Shown here one piece after another: positions 36,564 to 45,580 of a DNA stretch of 64,000 bases; the first letter of the stretch is position 1, and each line of letters opens with the position of its first letter. The notes beneath the pieces are model-generated. The model did not search any database, was not told where the DNA came from, and saw only the letters and a program-made list of their open reading frames with translations. The stretch comes from Chloroflexota bacterium (GTDB taxonomy: Bacteria > Chloroflexota > Dehalococcoidia > Lucifugimonadales > Lucifugimonadaceae): NCBI GenBank assembly GCA_002730555.1, contig PCAM01000007.1, forward strand, positions 89,969 through 153,968, written 5' to 3'. Position numbers and translations under genes: made by a program.

Positions 36564-36890
36564 GTTCTCTCCATGGCCAATGTGCCGGCGCCGCCCGCGC
36601 GCACCGCGCGAGGTGGGTAAATTGCTAACCGAAATTCGGAACGAACCGAGCGGGATGATACACCCGTCGCTGGCCGTGTGTGCGGCTTTGCCATCGCGAT
36701 CCGGCTCAACCCTGCGCTCGAATTCATAGAAAGGCGGGTTCGCGAGGCGCGAAAGGCCGTCCAAATGACTACAGTGTGACTGCCCGGTTGTATACTCGGC
36801 ACCCGGTTCCCGGGACGGCGTTACAGCACATATCGCAAGTGCCAGTAGAGTCCCCGGATGTCCCCGTTATCCACGTGTGAGGAGGCCCCG
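36564..36890. promoter_or_regulatory. Divergent control region between dehydrogenase array and reductase gene
   Basis: 327 bases without a gene. A plus-strand -10-like TATACT is at 36791-36796, about 95 bases before the TTG start at 36891. TGACTA at about 36767 is a poor -35. No obvious operator palindrome was found. The minus-strand promoter for the six-gene array must lie here too. Confidence 0.4.
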
Positions 36891-37961
36891 TTGCCAGTAG
36901 CCAGGAAGAAGATAGGTTTCATCGGTTCCGGCGCGATCGCCTGCTACATCGGTGCCTTTCTAGCGAAAGACGGCCACGATGTCACCCTGATCGACGGCTG
37001 GCCGGAACAGATCGACAAGATCAAGGCGGACGGCATTTCGGCGACCGGGCCACACGAGCCTTTCACGCAGGAGGTCAGGGCGCTGCACATCCACGAGGCG
37101 CAGTCCCTGATTCCGGGCGCCGAGTTCGATATCGGGTTCGTCGCCATGAAGGCGTATGACACGAGATGGGCAGGGGCGTTCATCGACCGCCTGGTGAAAC
37201 CCGAGGGCTACATAGTCGCCTCCCAGAACTGTTGGACGGACGGCGCTCTTGCGGAGACCGTGGGGGCGCATCGTGCGCTCGGCATGATCATGTCCGGGAT
37301 ATCGGTGGCGGTCTGGGAACCGGGAATTGTCATACGGGGCGCGGAGAAGACGGGACGGGAACTCGGGCACGACGTGTTCCGAGCCGGAGAACATGACGGC
37401 TCAATCACCCCGCGCACGGAAGAGTTGGCCGAGATCATGTCGGTGGTCGATGGTTCGTTCGCCACCGACAACCTTTTTGGTGAGCGCTGGACCAAGCTCT
37501 GCCAGAACGCTTCCGGCAACCCTGTCCAGGCCATGACTGCCCAGGGCGGTATCGAGGTCGTCTCCACGGCGCGTGGACGTCAGATAACGATCATGCTGTT
37601 GAACGAGTGTGCCAGAGTGGGATTGGCCGCAGGGTTTAATCTGGCGAACATACGGGGCGTGTCTGCGGACACATGGGCGGGCGCGGATCAGGGTGATGTT
37701 TACGAAGAGCTGGACAACATGCTCATTCCCGGTGGAGCGGACGGCGTCAACTGGAAGTCCTCGATGGCACAGGACATTGCCAAGGGGCGGCGGTCTGAGA
37801 CCGATTTCATGAACGGATTCGTCGCCGAAACGGGAAGAAAAGCGGGCGTGTCTACTCCGGTAACCGACGCCGTGATTGAGGTGATGGCCGCTATCGACGC
37901 CAAAAAACTCGATCCCTCACCGGACAACATCGAACTCACACTCCGGAAGGCGGGGCTTTAG
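36891..37961 (+). CDS. Ketopantoate reductase family protein (2-dehydropantoate 2-reductase-like)
   Basis: About 356 residues. The N-terminal Rossmann domain has IGFIGSGAIACYIGAFLAKDG, and the C-terminal helical domain includes ERWTKLCQNASGNPVQAMT (family Lys-x-x-x-Asn) and SSMAQDIAKGRRSETDFMNG, both typical of PanE/ApbA folds. It would reduce a 2-oxo acid with NAD(P)H. Many homologues are not true pantoate-pathway enzymes, and being beside the dehydrogenase array suggests a catabolic role. TTG 36891 is chosen because GAGGAGG lies 5 bases upstream; ATG 36858 lacks such a site. It is followed closely by the PHP gene. Confidence 0.88.
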   Translation: MPVARKKIGFIGSGAIACYIGAFLAKDGHDVTLIDGWPEQIDKIKADGISATGPHEPFTQEVRALHIHEAQSLIPGAEFDIGFVAMKAYDTRWAGAFIDRLVKPEGYIVASQNCWTDGALAETVGAHRALGMIMSGISVAVWEPGIVIRGAEKTGRELGHDVFRAGEHDGSITPRTEELAEIMSVVDGSFATDNLFGERWTKLCQNASGNPVQAMTAQGGIEVVSTARGRQITIMLLNECARVGLAAGFNLANIRGVSADTWAGADQGDVYEELDNMLIPGGADGVNWKSSMAQDIAKGRRSETDFMNGFVAETGRKAGVSTPVTDAVIEVMAAIDAKKLDPSPDNIELTLRKAGL

Positions 37962-37968
37962 CCCGCTC

Positions 37969-38703
37969 TTGCTGTTAGACCTTCACGTACACACAACCCG
38001 CGGCAGCGGGGACAGCAGTCTCAGGCCGGAAGAGCTTATCGAAGAGGCGAGCCGCCTCGGCCTGGACGGCGTTTGCCTGACGGAGCACACGCATTCCTGG
38101 ACCGATGACGAGATCAGGCAAGCGATCGGCGATACCGGCGTCCGGTTGTTCCGTGCACTGGAGGTCGAGACGGATGCGGGCCATGCGCTCGTCATTGGCG
38201 AGAACGGATATCACTCGGACATGCGCAAGCTCCCGCTTCTAGGGGAACGTGCCAGGGATTCTGGAGCGGCCATCGTGCTGGCGCACCCGTTCCGACATCT
38301 GCACGCACCCGGGCCGCAACGCTGCATTCTGACGCGCAAAGCCGGGGTGGAGCCGGGCGATGTCAAGGCCGCCGCACAGATCCCGTTGCTGCAGCACGCG
38401 CACGCACTTGAAGTCGTGAACGGCGCGACCCCTGAAGCAGATAACGAGTTCGCAGTGGATGTAGCGACGCTTCTCGGGTATCCGTCCACGGGCGGGTCGG
38501 ACGCGCACTCTGTACACGGGCTGGGGTCTGGCGTGACGGAGATCGACGGAGACCCGCGCAATGCAGCCGAACTTGCGGAAATCATCCGTGCCGGTGGGGT
38601 GAAGGCGGGCGTCGATCTGCATGTCGGCCGTCTTCGTTACCTTGAAACTCGAGGCGGAGAACCTCAGGGCCAGGCCCGGGATACTCGGGGCAGCCCGCAA
38701 TGA
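37969..38703 (+). CDS. PHP-domain metal-dependent phosphoesterase
   Basis: 244 residues with the four PHP metal-binding motifs: LDLHVHTT (residues 3-10), LTEHTH, LAHPFRH and GSDAHSVHGLG. This is a TIM-barrel-like hydrolase acting on phosphoesters, with substrate unknown; in some bacteria it is a nucleotide or RNA-end phosphoesterase. TTG 37969 begins just 7 bases after the reductase stop. The stop overlaps the next gene's start (ATGA), coupling it to the exonuclease-helicase, so a DNA/nucleotide metabolism role is plausible. The last 25 residues are unstructured. Confidence 0.87.
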   Translation: MLLDLHVHTTRGSGDSSLRPEELIEEASRLGLDGVCLTEHTHSWTDDEIRQAIGDTGVRLFRALEVETDAGHALVIGENGYHSDMRKLPLLGERARDSGAAIVLAHPFRHLHAPGPQRCILTRKAGVEPGDVKAAAQIPLLQHAHALEVVNGATPEADNEFAVDVATLLGYPSTGGSDAHSVHGLGSGVTEIDGDPRNAAELAEIIRAGGVKAGVDLHVGRLRYLETRGGEPQGQARDTRGSPQ

Positions 38704-41588
38704 CACAGTTCCCGGGCTGGCAGCCGAGCCTGAGCGGGCCCCTCGACGAGACGGTAATGGTATCTCTGGACCTGGAGACGACCGGACTGGACGGGCGCAG
38801 CGACAAGATCATCGAGATCGGCGCCGTGAAGTTCCGGGGCGGGGAGGAGATCGAGCAGTACAGCGCGCTGGTGAACCCGGGCCGCGATATTCCTCCTTTT
38901 ATTACGGACCTGACAGGGATATCCAATGCGGACGTCGCTGACGCCCCGCCCATAGAAAAGATCCTGCCCGGCCTCATCGAGTTCCTCGGTAATCACCCGA
39001 TGATCGGCCACAACGTGGCGTTCGACGCCGGGTTCCTGGTCCGTAATGGCGTTCCGCCGCGGACCCAGACGTTTGATACATACGACCTTGCGTACGCGCT
39101 GATTCCGGGGGCGACCGAGTACAACCTTGGCGGCCTCGGCATCGCCATGGGGCTGGTACACGATGCCCCCCACCGTGCCCTGTCAGATGCTCTGGTGACG
39201 CGCGACCTGTTCCTGTTGATGCTGGATAAACTCGCCGAACTGCCGCCCGGGGTGCTGTCAGAGTTCAGTCGCCTCGCCGCCGCATCCGGCTGGAGCACCG
39301 GGGTTCTCGCCGGGCGAATCCTTGACCACGTGGACTCCGCCGCCACTTTCCAGGCGGCGGGGGAGATCAGGCCCGACCCGCGCGATCTCAGCAGTCGGTT
39401 GCGCGTGAATCAGGCGTGCGTTGGAACCCTGGGCGACCCGGGGGCCGAGAATCCCAAAATTCATGGGGGTCCGGGGGATGCAACGAAGGGCACCACGATA
39501 TCCGATGTTTTCGGAGCGGACGGACACCTGTCGCGTGAGCTGCCGGACTACGAGCACCGCTCGCAGCAGGAGCGGATGGCCGGGCTGGTAGCTGCGGCAA
39601 TTGAAGACGGGGAGCACCTGATCGTCGAGGCCGGGACGGGTGTCGGCAAGTCGATGGCCTATCTGGTGCCTGCTGCGCTGCACACGCTTTCCGGCGGACG
39701 GAGGATCGTGGTGTCCACCAACACCATCAATCTGCAAGAGCAGTTGATCGCCAAAGACATACCGGCGGCGCAGGCGGTGCTTGGCGCCATCGGCTACCCG
39801 GAGGGAGCGCTGACGGTGGCCCAGTTGAAGGGGCGCTCCAACTACCTGTGTTATCGGCGTTGGAGCCATTCAAAGAGCGCCGCCGACATGACGATCCCCG
39901 AGGCTCGTCTATTAGCCAAAACGATGGTCTGGCTGGAAACTACGGCGTCCGGAGATCGGTCTGAACTGCGGCTTAACCGGGACGACCAGGCGGCAGTCAC
40001 CCGGATGTCGGCGCAGGGCGCACGCGGTTGCCCGGCGCCCGACGGCCCATGCTTCTTGCGCACCGCGCGCGGCAGGGCGCACCACGCGGACATCGTCATC
40101 ATCAACCACTCGCTGCTGATGGCCGACCTGGTCATGGGTGGAGGGCTTCTGCCGGAGCATGACGCGCTGATCATCGACGAGGCGCATCACCTGGAGTCTG
40201 TTGCCACCAGTAACTTCGGTTTCCGCGTCGATCAGCGACAGATCGAAGGCGACCTGTCCGGGTTGTCCGGGGATCGTGGCGCCGTGAGCGACTCCATCAG
40301 GGCGCTGCGTGCGGCCGGGCAGGCCGATCCGGAGACTGAACGACTGGCGACCGGACTGCTGGATGCGGTCGGCAGGGCGCGATCGGCCGCGACGGAGTTG
40401 TTCCGCTCGCTGCGCGACACCATGGCGGCGTCCACGCCGGGGCGCGGGTTCTCCGGCAACGATTTGAGGATCACCGAGGCGGCCCGGGGACAGCCGGCCT
40501 GGTCCGACCTCGAAGTCGCCTGGGAGAACTACGACCTCGCGGTGTCCACCGTTTCGCTTGGTCTGCGCGACATCGGTATCGCCCTGGAGCGGGCGCCATC
40601 GTCGCTTGAGTCCCGGAACCTGCAAGCCATCGGGTTGAACGTTACGGCGGTTCAAGAGTCCATCGAAGAGACGCGCAGGGGGTTGCGGGTGGGCATCCCC
40701 GAGCCAGAAGACGGCATGGTGTGCTGGCTTTCGAGCAGACCGCCAAACGGACCGATCGCCGTCAGTGGGGCACCGCTGGCCGTGGGACCGTCACTGCGGG
40801 AGACGCTGTTTGAGCGTGAACACTGCGTTGTGCTGACGAGCGGGACGCTGGCCGACGAGGGTCGCTTCGACAGGGTCCGGGAGACGCTCGGTGTCGATTC
40901 CGGGAACGAGGTGGCCCTCGGCTCCCCGTTTGATTTCAAAAAGGCGGCGCTCGTGCTGGTTCCCGGGGACATCCCGGAGCCCAACCGCCCCGGTTTCAAC
41001 GAAGCCGTGGCGCAGGCCATTAAAGACGTGTCCACACTGGTCAGGGATCGGACGCTCGTTCTATTCACGTCCAATTCGGCCCTGAACACGACGCGAAGCG
41101 CTATCAGATCGTCGCTCCAGGCGCAGAAGATCAAGGTTGTTGCACAGGGCATCGACGGCCCGCCGCACCGCGTTATGCGGGCGCTGGACGCCGACAAGGC
41201 GACGGTCGCTCTGGGGGCCGCAAGCCTGTGGGAGGGCGTGGACCTGGAGGAGTCGTCTATCGGGGTGCTCATGATGGCTCGGTTGCCGTTCCCCGTGCCG
41301 AGCGACCCGGTTTTCTCCGCCCGCTCCGAGCTGTACGACGATGGTTTCGGCGATTACGCGGTGCCGTCGGCCGTTCTTCGATTCCGGCAGGGGTTTGGAC
41401 GGCTGATCCGAAGTCGGTCCGACCGCGGCGTGTTTGTCGTCCTGGACTCCCGGATGGCGACGCGCGGGTACGGGGCAGCGTTTCGGGACGCGCTGCCGGG
41501 GTGCGACGTGGAGATCGTGCGCGCCTCCGAATTGGCCGCCCGGGTGAGCCGGTGGCGCGATGAGGCCCACATCGAGTCCGGGGAGTGA
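38700..41588 (+). CDS. DnaQ-type 3'-5' exonuclease fused to DinG-family helicase
   Basis: 962 residues. Residues about 18-190 form a DEDD exonuclease (SLDLETTGL with D24/E26; GHNVAFDAGFL; HRALSDALVTRDLF). A superfamily-2 XPD/DinG-like helicase follows: Walker A EAGTGVGKSMAYLVPAAL near 309-317, DEAH box IIDEAHHLES near 490, and C-terminal motifs GAASLWEGVDLEE and RFRQGFGRLIRSRSDRG. The four XPD-type FeS cysteines are partly suggested by C-rich sequence near RGCPAPDGPCF. Exonuclease-DinG fusions are known in Gram-positive lineages. It probably acts in repair of DNA ends or R-loops. It overlaps both neighbours by four bases. Confidence 0.95.
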   Translation: MTQFPGWQPSLSGPLDETVMVSLDLETTGLDGRSDKIIEIGAVKFRGGEEIEQYSALVNPGRDIPPFITDLTGISNADVADAPPIEKILPGLIEFLGNHPMIGHNVAFDAGFLVRNGVPPRTQTFDTYDLAYALIPGATEYNLGGLGIAMGLVHDAPHRALSDALVTRDLFLLMLDKLAELPPGVLSEFSRLAAASGWSTGVLAGRILDHVDSAATFQAAGEIRPDPRDLSSRLRVNQACVGTLGDPGAENPKIHGGPGDATKGTTISDVFGADGHLSRELPDYEHRSQQERMAGLVAAAIEDGEHLIVEAGTGVGKSMAYLVPAALHTLSGGRRIVVSTNTINLQEQLIAKDIPAAQAVLGAIGYPEGALTVAQLKGRSNYLCYRRWSHSKSAADMTIPEARLLAKTMVWLETTASGDRSELRLNRDDQAAVTRMSAQGARGCPAPDGPCFLRTARGRAHHADIVIINHSLLMADLVMGGGLLPEHDALIIDEAHHLESVATSNFGFRVDQRQIEGDLSGLSGDRGAVSDSIRALRAAGQADPETERLATGLLDAVGRARSAATELFRSLRDTMAASTPGRGFSGNDLRITEAARGQPAWSDLEVAWENYDLAVSTVSLGLRDIGIALERAPSSLESRNLQAIGLNVTAVQESIEETRRGLRVGIPEPEDGMVCWLSSRPPNGPIAVSGAPLAVGPSLRETLFEREHCVVLTSGTLADEGRFDRVRETLGVDSGNEVALGSPFDFKKAALVLVPGDIPEPNRPGFNEAVAQAIKDVSTLVRDRTLVLFTSNSALNTTRSAIRSSLQAQKIKVVAQGIDGPPHRVMRALDADKATVALGAASLWEGVDLEESSIGVLMMARLPFPVPSDPVFSARSELYDDGFGDYAVPSAVLRFRQGFGRLIRSRSDRGVFVVLDSRMATRGYGAAFRDALPGCDVEIVRASELAARVSRWRDEAHIESGE

Positions 41589-42478
41589 GCAGCCCGAGCC
41601 CGGGCATAATTCCCACGGGAGGCGCCTTCTTCCCGGTCTCGGAGTTTGATCTGCCGGGAACTATCGATGGCGGACAGGCGTTCCGCTGGCACTCGCTAGA
41701 GGGCGAGAGTGGCTATCGGGGCGTGGTCGGGCGGTCTGTGCTTGAGGTTCGGCCCGCCGATCGCGGGCTATTGGTTCAAGTTGTATCTGGCGAGCCCGCC
41801 GACGTCGGCGAAATCCGTTCGTACCTGGGCCTCGATTACGACCTCGAAGGTTTGCGGGCGAAATACGCCGGTGATCCCGGACTGGGGCCGGCGTTGTCCG
41901 GGTACCTGGGATTACGGCTGCTTCGGCAGGACCCGTGGGAATGCCTCTGCGGATTCATATGTTCTGCGGCCTCCAACATCCCCCGAATCAAGCTTAATAT
42001 GGGCGCGTTGGCGGCGACTCAAGGCGAGCGTATCGGACCCGAACCGGGCGATTTTGCGTTCCCGGGACCTGAGGCGGTTGCAAGCGTCGGGGAACAGGCG
42101 GCGCGTGATCTTGCCTGGGGCTTCCGAGCGCGCTACCTGGAGGGCGCTGCGGTTGCGGTTGCTTCGGGTAACTTCGTTCTGGAACGGTTGCTGGACATGC
42201 CTTACAAAGAGGCGCGTGAAGCACTGGTGGCCCTGGACGGGATAGGCCCCAAGATCGCCGATTGCGTACTGGCGTTCTCGTTGATACAGGGCGAGGCGTT
42301 CCCGGTGGATCGTTGGGTGCGGCGTGCGATGGAGGAGTGGTACGGGGCACCCGAAAAGATGTCCAACGCCGCCGTCGGCGAAATGGCGCGCGAGCGATTC
42401 GGTGAGGACGCCGCGTACGCCCAACAGTACCTGTTCCACCGGCAGCGACTGGCGGCGCGGGCGCAGGGTCGGGTCTAG
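41585..42478 (+). CDS. OGG1-type DNA glycosylase / AP lyase
   Basis: 297 residues. The N-terminal OGG N domain (DLPGTIDGGQAFRWHS ... YRGVVGRSVLEV) is followed by a helix-hairpin-helix GPD domain. LDGIGPKIADCVLAFSL provides the hairpin and the Schiff-base Lys (near 222), and AFPVDRWVRR the catalytic Asp (near 242). The QAFRW block is the OGG1 hallmark. It excises 8-oxoguanine opposite C and cleaves the abasic strand. The start overlaps the helicase stop (ATGA), giving a coupled repair operon with the exonuclease-helicase and PHP genes. Confidence 0.93.
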   Translation: MSSPSPGIIPTGGAFFPVSEFDLPGTIDGGQAFRWHSLEGESGYRGVVGRSVLEVRPADRGLLVQVVSGEPADVGEIRSYLGLDYDLEGLRAKYAGDPGLGPALSGYLGLRLLRQDPWECLCGFICSAASNIPRIKLNMGALAATQGERIGPEPGDFAFPGPEAVASVGEQAARDLAWGFRARYLEGAAVAVASGNFVLERLLDMPYKEAREALVALDGIGPKIADCVLAFSLIQGEAFPVDRWVRRAMEEWYGAPEKMSNAAVGEMARERFGEDAAYAQQYLFHRQRLAARAQGRV

Positions 42479-42641
42479 CTCCGCCCGTTCGGCGTGACGC
42501 TGTACTGACCGTCCTGCGAGAGCCTCAGGGTGGGTTTTGTTCGCCGCAGAGAGGTGACTACTACCCCCCGTCCGGCCGCAACTACGATGCGTAGTGGTCG
42601 AAACGTTCAAATCCGATCCGTCGTTACCTCGGTGTGGCCCT

Positions 42642-43901
42642 CTACCGACCTCCACCTTCCGCCAGAATCATCGGGAGCCGGCGCTTTACCAGCGCCAACT
42701 CGTCGTCCCGGTTTCCGACAGCCCGGTCGAGTTGTGCCTGGCGCAGTTCGTCCAGGAGCCGCCCAACCAGCGGCCCACTCGGCACCCCCGCCGCAAGAAG
42801 ATCGTCACCGGAAAGGAGCGGTTCTCGGAAACGTAACTCCTCCAGCCAAGATCGGAGCGCCGTCCTCTGCCGGGTCGCCGGGGCGAGTTGGAGTTGCGCC
42901 TCCAGCGCCAGGACCGGGAACCCTTTCAGCAGGTCAGCGATCTCGCTCGCCCGCAGATCCGCCCGCTCGAGCACGGATGCTATTTCCTGATATGTCGACC
43001 CCGACCCCAGCGCTTCCCGCCATTCGGCCGGGGGGTCGATCCGCTCGATGAGGGCCGCGGCCTCCGCTTCCGTCAGGCGAGCGCCGATAAGCGCCACGTG
43101 GAACAGGGGCTCGCGATCCGGCGTGTCCGCTATCGCTTTGAGAGACCGGACGGCGATACGGAACGCCGGCGAGATGCAGCCAAGAATTCCGAGGTCCTCC
43201 GCTCGGCTCAAGGCTTCAGCCCTTTGCGCTTCGTTCAGAATTCGCCTGAAATCCGCCAGCACACGCGCCGGGGATACGGCGTCGAAGTGATGGCAATCGC
43301 GCTGCAGATCGTTTATCGACGCCTGTTGAAGTTTGAATCCCATGCGCGCCTCGTGGCGCACCGCCCGGAGCGCGCGTGTCGGATCGTCGGCAAAGCTGGC
43401 CGGGTGGAGCGTCTTCAAGCGCTTCATCGTCAGATCTGTCATGCCGCGATGCGGATCGATCAACTCGCCCCAACCGTCGTTCGAAAGGTCGATAGCCATC
43501 GCGTTGATCGTGAAATCACGTCTCGCCAGGTCCTCCGTGATACCGGCCGGTGTTACCTCCGGCAAGGCTCCCGGGTGATCGTAGGTCTCAGATCGCGCCG
43601 TCGCCACGTCGATGGTCATCGACCCAGCCTCGACCGCGGCCGTCCCAAACTCCGAGACCTTTGTGACCCGTCCGCCGAGGTGACCGGCGAGAGCGGCGGC
43701 GTAACCAGGCCCGTCCCCGACAATGCAGATATCGATGTCGGCAGAGCCCTCACCCCGCAGGAGATCGCGCACCATGCCGCCCACCAGATACAACTCCCGC
43801 GCACTTTCAGGCTCCTGAGACGCCACGAGCGCGGCGGAGCGCAGCAGATCAAGGATGTCCTGCGGCAGTGAGCGTTCGATCAGTGGGGCGACGTTGGGCA
43901 T
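42642..43901 (-). CDS. CCA tRNA nucleotidyltransferase / poly(A) polymerase family
   Basis: 419 residues of a class II nucleotidyltransferase. The nucleotide-binding GGMVRDLLRGEG (about 41-52) is followed by catalytic DIDICIVG and ITEDLARRDFTINAMAIDL, and the RNA-binding FADDPTRALRAVRHEARMGF. It adds or repairs the 3' CCA of tRNAs, or has poly(A)-adding activity, and the families are hard to separate by eye. All complete tRNA genes in this window encode their CCA, so the role would be repair. It is convergent with the glycosylase gene, leaving about 160 bases without a clear terminator. Confidence 0.93.
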   Translation of the reverse strand: MPNVAPLIERSLPQDILDLLRSAALVASQEPESARELYLVGGMVRDLLRGEGSADIDICIVGDGPGYAAALAGHLGGRVTKVSEFGTAAVEAGSMTIDVATARSETYDHPGALPEVTPAGITEDLARRDFTINAMAIDLSNDGWGELIDPHRGMTDLTMKRLKTLHPASFADDPTRALRAVRHEARMGFKLQQASINDLQRDCHHFDAVSPARVLADFRRILNEAQRAEALSRAEDLGILGCISPAFRIAVRSLKAIADTPDREPLFHVALIGARLTEAEAAALIERIDPPAEWREALGSGSTYQEIASVLERADLRASEIADLLKGFPVLALEAQLQLAPATRQRTALRSWLEELRFREPLLSGDDLLAAGVPSGPLVGRLLDELRQAQLDRAVGNRDDELALVKRRLPMILAEGGGR

Positions 43902-44005
43902 GGAGGCCTGGGGCGGTGTGGTATCGGGGCGTGATCGGGGTCGGATCTCAGTTTAGCGGCGGTCCCGGCAAACGCCTCTGGGCAAACGGCACGTGTAATC
44001 GGCTT

Positions 44006-44034
44006 TTGACCGGACTTCGTGCCGTAACTAGACT
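44006..44034 (+). promoter_or_regulatory. Sigma-70-type promoter for the UGA-containing DsbA gene
   Basis: TTGACC (44006-44011) and TAGACT (44029-44034) are separated by exactly 17 bases, close to the TTGACA/TATAAT consensus. The start codon is 70 bases downstream. It likely drives the whole dsbA-rnc-ftsY run. Confidence 0.6.
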
Positions 44035-44103
44035 ATCTGGGCTTCCGACCGTCTGGCGATGATGTGTAGAGATCGGATGCCCGGAAGACCGGAGGGACCT
44101 ACT

Positions 44104-44745
44104 TTGACTACAGGCGACAAGATCAAAACAGAGATTTTCATCGACTTCACCTGACCGTGGGTCAAACAGGCGGGCAGTTGGCTTGCCGACGTGAAGGAAG
44201 AACTTGGTGACGAGCTTGAGATCACCTGGAGGAGTTTCGCCCTCGAGCAGGTGAACAGTAAAGAAGGAGAAGACTGGAAGGCGTGGGAGCAAGGTCCGGA
44301 CTACGAGAGCCGGGGATTGCTTGCGTTGTGCGGCGGAGAAGCGTCAAAGAGCCAGGGCAGTGAACTGCACAACAAGTTTTTCATGGCGCTGCTTGAGGCG
44401 CGACACGTGGACCGTAAAGACGTCCGAGAGCGCGACGTGGTCCTCCAGATCGCCCGCGACGCCGGACTGGATGTGGCCAGCTTCGAAAAAGAGCTGGACG
44501 ACCCGGAGACGTTGAAGAAAGTTGGAGCGGACCATGAACGGGCGGCAGAGCTGGGTATTTTCGGCACGCCGACGTTCGTGTTTGAAGACGCTCCGCCGAC
44601 TTTCGTCAAGACCTACACGCCCCCGAAGAACGAAGCCGTGGCGGCGTTCCGTCACTTCATCGCTCTTTCGCGGGACAGCAAACTTTTCGGCGAGATAAAG
44701 CGCCCGCAGCCGCCGTGGCCGCGGGGCGTTTTCGACGACAAGTAG
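44104..44745 (+). CDS. DsbA-family thioredoxin-fold oxidoreductase, candidate selenoprotein (in-frame UGA)
   Basis: Ordinary gene calling would begin at 44191, but coding sequence clearly extends upstream through TGA 44152-44154. From TTG 44104 (GGAGG at 44091-44095, 8 bases away) the frame reads TEIFIDFT-UGA-PWVKQAGSWL. Homologous DsbA/FrnE-type proteins have Cys at this point (F-C-P-W), so UGA replaces the nucleophilic cysteine at residue 17. The rest is a normal DsbA insertion fold, ending with the cis-proline loop LGIFGTPTFVFED. A hairpin with a GUUGGCU loop lies about 19 bases after the UGA, the place of a bacterial SECIS. tRNA-Sec is encoded at 61.5 kb. The second active-site residue is Val, so no CxxC disulfide can form. 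213 residues; rnc follows 9 bases later. Confidence 0.85.
44173..44187 (+). promoter_or_regulatory. SECIS-like hairpin downstream of the in-frame UGA
   Basis: A GGCA/TGCC stem closes a 7-nt loop beginning G-U (GTTGGCT), with its 5' end 19 bases after the UGA. Bacterial SECIS elements sit within the first ~40 bases after the codon and have a short apical loop starting with G/U. Only four base pairs are perfect, so folding with flanks needs checking. Confidence 0.5.
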
Positions 44746-44754
44746 GGAGCCTGC

Positions 44755-45513
44755 GTGCACGGGCATACAGCGGATGACGCACGCCTGAGCGAGCTTGAGG
44801 AACGACTGGGTGTCCGTTTCAAGGACAGGTCGTTACTCAGGCTCGCGCTCACACATAGCTCCTACCTGAACGAGAACCCAACGGAAACACTGGAGTCCAA
44901 CGAGAGGCTCGAGTTCCTGGGCGATGCGGTTCTCGGCGCCGGCATCGGATACCGGCTCTTCCGCGACGCCCCGGACGCCCCGGAAGGTGAGCTGACGGCG
45001 ATCCGTTCACACGTGGTCCGGGAGCGCGCGCTGGCCGCGGCCGCACGGCGGCTCGGGCTGGGCGAGTATCTGACCCTTGGCCGAGGAGAGGCCGTGAGCG
45101 GCGGACGTGAGAGGCCGTCGATCGTGGCGGATGCGTTCGAAGCCGTGATCGGTGCTCTGATGGAAGACCAGGGCTATGAAGTGGCGTCGAATTTCGTCAT
45201 CCGGGCGCTCGAACCCGAACTGAGCGCAGCGATGAGCGCAAGCTCGCCCAAGGACCCGAAATCGCTGCTCCAGGAGCGCGTCCAGGCCGATGGCGCGTCC
45301 CCGCCGGCGTACCGGGTGACGCGGGAGAATGACCAGCATGAAGACGAGCGATTCGCGGTGGAAGTGATTATCGCCGGCACCTCGGTCGCCACCGGAGTGG
45401 GGCGCCGAAAGCTGGATGCCGAGCGTATGGCGGCCGGCAGGGCATTGGAGTTACGAGAACTCCCGGACGGGTCCGGGGCGAAGAAATCTAAACCGGCCGA
45501 CGCCCATGAATGA
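44755..45513 (+). CDS. rnc: Ribonuclease III
   Basis: A 252-residue double-strand-specific endoribonuclease for rRNA and SRP RNA processing. The signature NERLEFLGDAVL (49-60) contains the catalytic acids, with the second cluster at ADAFEAVIGALMEDQGY. The C-terminal dsRNA-binding domain runs from DPKSLLQERVQADG to GVGRRKLDAERMAAGRALE. Translation starts at GTG 44755, 9 bases after the DsbA-like gene and with TAGGGAG upstream, so the two are co-transcribed. The order rnc-ftsY is common in bacteria. Confidence 0.96.
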   Translation: MHGHTADDARLSELEERLGVRFKDRSLLRLALTHSSYLNENPTETLESNERLEFLGDAVLGAGIGYRLFRDAPDAPEGELTAIRSHVVRERALAAAARRLGLGEYLTLGRGEAVSGGRERPSIVADAFEAVIGALMEDQGYEVASNFVIRALEPELSAAMSASSPKDPKSLLQERVQADGASPPAYRVTRENDQHEDERFAVEVIIAGTSVATGVGRRKLDAERMAAGRALELRELPDGSGAKKSKPADAHE

Positions 45514-45580
45514 GTATTCCAGCCCGGGGCATATACATCTCAAGTAACGACTACCGCCCTGCAGGGCAAGGGAGACTGAC

